Assembly: GCA_003117195.1 (NCBI GenBank)
Contig: BDSI01000005.1
Coordinates: forward strand, 2,154,857-2,218,856
Reading direction: 5' to 3'
DNA length: 64,000 bases
Source: Eudorina sp. 2006-703-Eu-15
Taxonomy: Eukaryota; Chlorophyta; Chlorophyceae; Chlamydomonadales; Volvocaceae
Each line of letters begins with the position of its first letter. Position 1 is the stretch's first letter. Positions 57,105-64,000 of the stretch are shown here, piece by piece. The position numbers and the translations under genes were made by a program. The notes beneath the pieces are model-generated. The model saw only the letters and a program-made list of their open reading frames with translations, did not search any database and had not been told where the DNA came from.

Positions 57105-58131
57105 ACCCCCCTGATGTGTTAGGACTCAGCCACCAGCCTGCGGCTGGCTGAACGCTAACCACACTAGCAGTCAAGAAGGATGGACGCATTTGCCACGGCA
57201 ACGCAGTACCGTAGAAGGGTCGTCTGGGACCGCTAAGCGTACGCATCCTGCTGTCTCTTTTTGCAATTCCTGCCCCGGCTCCCCAGCACCTCTCTTGAGG
57301 CTCGCATGCAGATCCAACACCGGGCGGCATCAGTTCTAAGACGCCGGGTTTGAACTGGGTTCAGCCTTGGTCAGCGCTGGCAACCAACAACCATACAACA
57401 GTGGGCCCTAGCCTAACCGAGAAATTATCCGCCCTCGCAGTGAACGCCGTGAAAGCGCGGGCCAATGCTATGGTGCCAACCGTGACTGCTCTGAGCGCCA
57501 CACGCGTCCGCAATCTCATTTGCTTCGGTTTCTACGCATGTATGCTTACGCATGCTTGCTGCTGATCCATGCGGTTCTGCTTCTGGTGCTGCTGGCCATG
57601 TCGCTACCTTCTCGGCTCGCTTACACCGCGGGAGCATACCTCCAAATGAGTGCCCAGGAGGGCCCATGCAATTGAGGACCAGGCTCAGGCACACGATCTC
57701 CATCGCGTCCTGTCCCGCTCCCGGAACTACTGAAGCCACCTGAAATACCCCAGGCCGCATCCCGGCTCGCCCAGTCGGGCCTAATCCTTGACGAGACATA
57801 CAAAACCGCCGCACAACCACCTCTGTGGCCACTGTAACCACGGCAGCCCGCACCCCCGCAGCCCCGTTTCATGGTGAGCGAGATTCACCACAACTAACGC
57901 AGCCGGCTGCCGCCCGAACCACCGGCCCCCATCACAACCGCCTGCCGGCGCACCTTTAGAGTCGCCCCTTCAGAGTCACCGGGTCGGCCCCTGCCCGGCT
58001 TCACTTCACCCGTGTGGGGGATAAGGCCCCACTGGGGGGGGGCAGGGCCGCGGTCCCGATGCCCCTTGACGAGACCGTCGCGCGGCTGGACGACACGCGG
58101 TCACGTGAAGCGACACCGTCCAAACAGAACA
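57105..58131. other. Intergenic, nothing recognised
   Basis: No coding frame or element was identified. A run of Gs is present near 58,037. Confidence 0.4.
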
Positions 58132-58590
58132 CTAACCTTTGAATTCGGGTATGACAACGACCACGGGACCACGGGAATACCGTAAAGCAAACTCCCGCAG
58201 GGACCTAAGGCAATCGATCACAAATGGTGCGTGCTCAGGGATTGGCACGATGTACAGGTGAAACCAATACGGGGCTGTCAGGACAAGGGCCCCGACGGTT
58301 ACGCCCCGACTACCCACCCCGGGCGCTGACCCGCGACCGGGGCGTCCCGGGCGGCGGGGGTCAAAGGCGCCAACCAGAATAATGTCCTCAGCACTCTTAT
58401 GCGTTCCATCAAAGGCGCCAAGCCGCACCTGCTGCTCCCGTGTCAAATGGAACGCAGTCGGTGCGGTAAACAAAACGGTTGCGGTACGGCGATGCACTTG
58501 ACCTGAGAGGGGACGTCCAATGCTGCGACACCGCTGAGTCGATCTGATACGGTCCATCGGCCAGGCGAATTCGTCTTTAATCGTCACCAC
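58132..58590 (-). CDS. Orphan ORF, 152 codons, function unknown
   Basis: This open frame sits in a repeat-rich intergenic stretch and has unusually balanced composition for this window. It contains TAPTAFHLTREQQVRLGAFD, then LVLTAPYWFHLYIVPIPEHA and FALRYSRGPVVVVIPEFKG. There are no Ala/Gly runs, and it has hydrophobic segments typical of a folded domain. I cannot name a family. It could be an exon, a single-exon gene or part of a transposable element. The first codon listed is not an ATG, so the start is unknown. Confidence 0.35.
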   Translation of the reverse strand: MVTIKDEFAWPMDRIRSTQRCRSIGRPLSGQVHRRTATVLFTAPTAFHLTREQQVRLGAFDGTHKSAEDIILVGAFDPRRPGRPGRGSAPGVGSRGVTVGALVLTAPYWFHLYIVPIPEHAPFVIDCLRSLREFALRYSRGPVVVVIPEFKG

Positions 58591-58885
58591 GAAACAGAAA
58601 CGCCTAAGTTATTAAGGTGTGCGCGCAGCGTCGCTTGAGGCGCCACCGACCGCCAGCCTGCCGAGAGTGCTCCTCTGTCAAAGTCAAAGGACTCCAAAAC
58701 AGCGGCCGAAAGAGAAACGAAACCGAAACCCCAGTGAAGAGGCGGATGGCAAGAGGGATTACGGCTCACAGCGCGCAGTGCACACGGCACGGCTGGAGCC
58801 GCATGCATGCATGCGTGTACGGCAGGGGATCACCCGCAGGCCACCGAAGCACCAATAAGCACTAATAATAAGGCACGACGCGGCA

Positions 58886-58912
58886 CACACACACACGCGC
58901 GCGCGCGCGACA
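58886..58912. repeat. Alternating (CA)n(CG)n tract
   Basis: A run of purine-pyrimidine alternation, CACACACACACAC followed by GCGCGCGCGCG, lies outside any gene. Confidence 0.8.
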
Positions 58913-59564
58913 ACAACCAAGCACCCCTGCTGCAAGCAGACTGCGGCGGGTGCATCCCAGCCGGCGCGGAAGGGCGGCGCCGCGGGCTTCCCGCGGCACG
59001 CGCGGCGCATTGTCGCTTCTCTCCAGACGGCAACGACCGGGCCGCAACGCAAAGAAATGAAATGCGCGAGTCCAGGCACGTGGGGGTTGTGTCGGACACG
59101 CTGTCCATCGTCTGGAGTACGGACTGTGCCCGGGGGTTTGGGGTTTTCAATGTCCGGCTCAAGTCCACAATAACCCGTCGGTCAGTCGGTCGGTTGGTCG
59201 GGTGGTTTGTCCATCAGAACACACGAGCCAGGAGACGTGGTTTCTGGCTGTGCACACACGCAAAACGCAAACACAAACACACACACGCGCGGGCGGGTTC
59301 TGGGCGGGTTTATCATTAAACACACGCGCGAACACACAGACGGCCTCTCCCGCCCCCTGCATCTCTCTCAATCGTCAAATCGCCAACAGCAAGGTGGTCC
59401 GCGCCCACGCCGTCCTACAACCCCAACCTCTTGGGAAGGTCACCGGCAACAGCAACTCAATGAACCCGAAGAACTCGGTCCGCCCCCCTCGCCACAGGAC
59501 CTCTCAAACATACACACGGCGATTCTGGCGGGCTAGGTCTGGGTTAGCGTCAGGCCCGGTCAGT

Positions 59565-59752
59565 AAACACACACACACACACACACATACACACACACTG
59601 GGCGGGTTCCTCATTAAACACACACATACACACACTCACGCGTACGGCATCGCGTCTTGTCTCGAAGAAGTCACTTAGTCTTCCGAATACGCACACACAC
59701 GCAGGTTTTGGTAAGTATCCTGACCTGGGCGGTTATGGGTGGGCTTCTTGTT

Positions 59753-59792
<40 letters not shown>
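59565..59792. repeat. CA-rich microsatellite cluster
   Basis: (CA)n tracts occur at about 59,565-59,600, 59,617-59,635 and 59,753-59,792 (about 20 units). Between them is a repeated phrase, GGGCGGGTT followed shortly by ATTAAACACAC, which also occurs at about 59,290-59,325. Confidence 0.7.
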
Positions 59793-59796
<4 letters not shown>

Positions 59797-59989
59797 GCAT
59801 ACATACACACTGTCACTTTCCCTATTCCACAACGCCGCAGCTATCCATCAAACAGAGACTAAGGGCTAAAAGCCAGCAATCCGTCCCCTGGGGGCCGCCC
59901 GGGCGGAGCCACTGGCGTGTGGGTGTGTCGCCCCGCTCCACCGCCGCCGGCGGGCACATCACACCCCTACGGCTGCCCCCGGCCCCGCC

Positions 59990-62900
59990 TCACGCTGCAG
60001 GGCCCTCGACCGCAAAGGCCACCACCACAGTGATGTCGTCGGAGCGGCCCCCGCGGGGGAACAGGCGAGTAAGCCAGGAGGCCTGGGCGAACAAGATGTG
60101 AGCAAGGCAGGGGCGGGGGACGGGTGAGAAGAGGTCCAAAACACAAGCCGGGTCAGTCAACCAAGCCACACAAGCCGGGTCAGCCAACCAAACCACACAA
60201 GCCGGGTCAGTCAACCAAACCACACAAGCCGGGTCAGTCAACCAAACCACAAGCCCACGGGTGGTGAGACGAGTCCAGCGTTCTGCAGGACCTCGGGTTG
60301 CTTACGGGCAGCAGCCCCCGGATGGGAGCATGTGGATTGCCAGTGGTGCTCGGGGGCATCGAAACCGGCTCGGCTTCCGCCCCCAGGGGGAACGGCCCCA
60401 GGCTCGCCGGACTGGGGATCACAGGTCAGAAAGCAATTCTTGGACGTACCCGCCGGGTTTCCGCTGGCTGTCAAGCAAGGGCCCAGGCAGCGGTGAGAGC
60501 TCAAAGGCCGCGAAATCCTGCTCCCAGCGAACCGCCTCCCGCCATCTGCCTCCCCTTCCCTTCTTGCCCCTTGCGCATTCGCGCATCGTTGCCCACCAAT
60601 TTCCTGTATCCCTCTCTCCTCCTCCCTCGCCTTGCCCGTTGCCTCCCCCCCTTCGTCGTCCTCACCGTGGGCTGGTTGGCCAGCTCCACCGCCCAGGGCG
60701 ACCGGAAGGCCGGGTCCTGCGCGTGGCGGAACGCGGCGCCCACCAGGCTGGCCGCCAGCTGCTGAGCCGCGGGCTGGGCGGCGGCGGCGGCGGCGGGCCC
60801 AGCCAGCCCCGGCGGGATGGCGGCGACGGCCGAGGACACCAGTGACACCAGCTCCTCGTCCCACATGTTGTCGAACAGACCGTCGGTGGCCAGGAGAACA
60901 ACGTCGCCGGGGCGGAGGGAGATCTGTGGACAGGCATGCGTGAGGGCGCATCATTCAGCGCTAGGGGACACAGGGCCGTTGCACGGTGCCGAGGGGCTTA
61001 CACACATCCGGCCAGCACCAAACCCCCTCAGCCCATGGCCATCGCCAGCCGCTGCTCCACCCCAACTCTGCCCTTATCCCGCACCTCTTCACCGCACCCC
61101 ACCTCACCTCACAGCCCCTGTCCCTATTATTCCCTTCCCCTCCTTCCCTGCCCGCACCGCACCGCACCTCACTGCCGCTGCCCCTCCTTCCCGTCCCCCC
61201 CCCGCCCCGGCCCGCCCCTATTCCCTGCCCCTCCTTCCCCGCCCCGCCCCGCCCCGCCCCGCCCTTCCCCGCACCTCAGACCGCACCTGGTACATCTGCG
61301 CATCCTCCGCCGTGTCGGTCTCCGGCAGGTTATCCGGGTGCGCCATCTGGTACGGCATGTTGAACTGGTGCTCCTGCGCGCTGGTGGCCAGCACCAGGGA
61401 GCCGCGCCGCACCACCCGGCAGCCGCTGTCGCCCAGGTTGGCGATGGACAGCACCGCCTCACCCCCCGGGGACGAACCGGATGCGGAGGGGCCCTTGTCC
61501 TTATCCCTGTCGGGAGCTGACGTCAGCACCGCCACGCAGGCGGTGCAGCTGCCGATCGTACGAGTAGCGTCCTGAGCCACCGCAAGGAGCCGTCGGGGGT
61601 CTGCAATCGCGCACCCAAACACACAGTGCATACACACACGTGGGCGGGCCGGTTTCATTTCTAAACACACGTGGTGGACAGAGGGACGTGGGGCGGATTT
61701 AGGTTTTTACGCTGACTGCACAGAGGCGGGGGTGAGTACATTTGCATCTGGTTCGGGTCGGGCGGGTATGGTTCTTGCTCGTGGACAGCGTGGGTGTTGA
61801 GCGTTGAGCGTTGAGCGTTGAGCGCGGCAAAGGCAAAGGCAAGCCTCACAGCCAGCCCAGGTGCCGGCACCTAGGCACCTCGGCCGCGATCCCTTCGCCC
61901 GCGCCCCTTACACCCCTCACCTGCGCCCACGCTGCCGTCCTCCGCCGCCCTGGCCGCCGCCTCCATGACCTCCCGGCTGTACTGCCCCGGGTCAACATTG
62001 GCCTCCGCCCACCCGCCCACGCCGTCCGCAACGCCCAGCGCGCTGACGCGCGTGCCGGGCGCCGCGGGGCGGGCGACACCCGAGGTCACGACACCGCTGG
62101 CGGGCGTCAACATGAAGTAGGCGTCCTCGGAGCCCTGCTCGCCCTGGTAGGTCGGTCGGTAGGTCGGTAGGTCGGGCGGTCGGTAGGTCGGTCGGAAACA
62201 CACAAGGGCAGCAGGAGGTGCTTTGGTGAGCACTGAGCAGGCCCTTGGGTGTCCCAACGACCCACGGGTCTCTCTAAAATCTCTGGTAAAATTTTGCTCG
62301 ATTCCTTCCACCAGCAGCGCAACCAGGAGTGTTTATGACTGGAAGCCGCGGCTGCCGAGCATCGTCAGCCGGAGAAGGTTCTACCTACCTACCTACCTAC
62401 CTACCTACCTACCTACCTACCTACCTACCTACCTACCTACCTACCTACCTACCAACGTACCTCCTACCCTACCTACGTAATTCCTGATCTGCTGTGCCTA
62501 TCTGACCCGACCGCCACCAGTCCAGACCCGTCCACAGGGTTCTCCCCGTCCGGCAGCACTTGCAAGTCAGGGCGCGTCCCGCCTGCGGCAATCTCCATTG
62601 CCACTCCACTGCCAACCCGGGGGCCCCTACAGCCTACACCCTCACCTTGCCCGCCTGCGCCATCGAGTAGGCTGCAACCACCAAGCCCAGCTTGCGCGGA
62701 CCCCCACTGCCCGCCGCCGGGCCCGCCGCCGCCTCCGGACGCGCCAGCAGCGGCGCCGCCGCCGGCCCCGCCGCCGTCGCCGCCGCTGCGCCGGCAGCGG
62801 CAGCACCCGGCGCGGCAGGGGCTGCGGCTGCGCCGCCGCCGCTGCCGCCCCCAATGGTCCGCTGCACCAGCGACTGTGCAATGGCGGCGATCTCCGCCCC

Positions 62901-64000
62901 CAGCTCCGCCTCAGAGAAGAAGGTGCCGCCGCTGCTGGCGGGGGAGCCAGGGGCGGTCGAGCTGGAGGCGCTGACAGGACCCGTCGGTGACGTGTTAGCG
63001 CCGGCCGGGGCCTTGCTTTCACCGCCGGGGGCACTGCTGCTACTGCTGCTGGCGGCGGTAGTGGCCGTGGTGGTCGTGTCCCCCGAAGGACGCCCCCACT
63101 CGGAGATGGGCGGGGCGGAGAGCTTGGGGCCGCCTGCGGGGCACCCGCCAGCGTTCACGCGGGCGGTGGCGACGGGTTCGCACGCCGTTGGGTGTATCGC
63201 TCACACATCCGTACACAGCGCTGGCTCTTCCTTTATGTAAATGTGACGCACACGTTCAGGCGCGTAGTGCTACCAAAGTCCAGGTGTGTGTCGTACATGT
63301 ACCGTGCTAGCAAACCCCGTTGCAGCTTCACATCAACACATGCCCTCGTCGTACCGACCAGGCATCATCGTTGTACACACACCAGTGTTCCCGAGCCTCC
63401 TCACTACATCAAGTACCGTAGTACCGTGGTATGATCCTGGTGAAGGACAGCCTAGGATCGCGCCCACCAATCCTCGTCGTCATTCGGCCGATCAACAGAA
63501 CGAATGACCCGCGGGTCTGTTCGTACCTTTTGGTTGAGCCTCCGAGGCGGCGGCCTCCAAGGCTGCCGCGCGCTTGGCGGCCGCGGGCGCCGCGGCGGCG
63601 GCGGCCATGACGGCGGCCGCAGCCGACGGCGTGCGCGACGGCGACGCCGGCCGCGGCGACGCAGGGCGCGACGGCGACGACGCCCGCGGCGACACTGCCT
63701 GCTGCTGCGGCGGCGGCTGCGGCGCAGGCCCGCGGGCTTCCGAAGAAGGCTTCGAGAACGATTTAACTTGCTCTGTCGCAGCGCCCATCGGCTGGGGTGC
63801 CTGCGGAGCCTCCGTTTGCTGTTGTAACGTTCGCGCGTCAGCCGCTGCTGCTGCTGCTGCTGGTTGTGGCGATGGGGGTGCAGCTGCTGCTGCTTGTGGC
63901 TGCCGTACTTGTTGCTCCACGAAGTCCGCCGCCGCGCGGGCCGCCTCGTCGAACAGCGGCGCCACCGCCGCCGCCGCTGCCGGCGCCACCGCCGCCACCG
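59990..64000 (-). CDS. PTC7-type PP2C phosphatase, paralogue B (5' part outside window)
   Basis: Exons from 5': over 64000-63527 (partial), 63133-62646, 62143-61921, 61600-61287, 60923-60666, 60082-59990. All phases agree and the stop is TGA at 59,992-59,990. The N-terminal part in view is Ala/Pro/Gln-rich, like the linker of the 27.6-42.9-kb gene. The two share SEWGRP and [20 protein letters not shown] upstream of the catalytic domain. PP2C motifs are all present: [31 protein letters not shown] and DDITVVV. It should dephosphorylate Ser/Thr with Mn/Mg; targets and location are unknown. Compared with paralogue A it has an extra 502-bp intron before GEQGSEDAYF and six extra residues in the GDSG exon. 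Whether it also has a coiled coil and membrane anchor cannot be seen. Confidence 0.88.
60144..60251. repeat. 27-bp tandem repeat, 4 units, in an intron
   Basis: Units begin CAAGCCGGGTCAGTCAACCA. Four copies with single-base differences lie in the last intron of phosphatase B. Confidence 0.85.
62382..62452. repeat. (CTAC)n microsatellite in an intron
   Basis: About 17 tetranucleotide units lie in the intron (62,144-62,645) that phosphatase B has and phosphatase A lacks. A related GTCGGTCGGTAG cluster lies at about 62,148-62,195. Confidence 0.9.

Noticed and set aside
1..64000. tRNA, rRNA or organelle sequence
   Set aside because: None was recognised by eye. Base composition and introns fit nuclear DNA only.

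Overview
This is a GC-rich nuclear segment from a green alga of the Chlamydomonas/volvocine type. The reasons are many short GC-rich introns (GTGAGT, GTGCGT or GTGGGT donors with pyrimidine-tract CAG acceptors), long Ala/Gly/Pro/Gln-rich protein stretches, TGTAA-type 3' signals, abundant micro- and minisatellites, and 5'-truncated non-LTR retrotransposons with tetranucleotide tails. No species can be named from sequence alone. I saw no rRNA, tRNA or CRISPR.

Left third (1-25.2 kb). After the 3' end of an unknown gene (153-800) comes an inverted duplication. A complete 11-exon ABCC (MRP-type) transporter gene (1,998-8,256, +) is mirrored by a second copy (24,860-18,641, -), promoter and introns included, in arms of about 6.8 kb. 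Copy 1 splices into one open frame of 1,336 codons. Copy 2 has the same 11 exons but two 1-bp deletions in C-runs (exons 6 and 7) that break the frame before the second half. The 9.9-kb spacer holds mobile elements: LINE 3' ends of two related groups, a foldback element of about 1.04 kb split by a LINE with a 12-bp target-site duplication, a LINE on the minus strand with a frameshifted C-terminus, and decayed Ala-rich coding sequence fused to a 0.11-kb piece of the ABCC exon for the first nucleotide-binding domain.

Middle (27.6-42.9 kb, -). Twenty-seven phase-compatible exons can be joined into one reading frame of at least 2,156 codons. It encodes a transmembrane helix, a long coiled coil, an Ala/Pro-rich linker and a complete PTC7-type PP2C phosphatase domain. 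If this is one gene, it is a membrane-anchored phosphatase of an architecture I do not recognise. One of its introns carries a 36-bp minisatellite that repeats the exon/intron junction, with its 5' splice site, about 19 times and contains a 54-nt C homopolymer.

Right (44.2-64 kb, -). Next come an eight-exon gene of unknown function (44,182-50,778), a two-exon low-complexity gene (52,751-56,456), a repeat-rich intergenic stretch with one orphan ORF, and a second PP2C paralogue (59,990 to beyond the right edge). One exon of this paralogue matches the first PP2C apart from a short indel, which suggests gene conversion. Every confidently modelled gene from 18.6 kb to the right end is on the minus strand.
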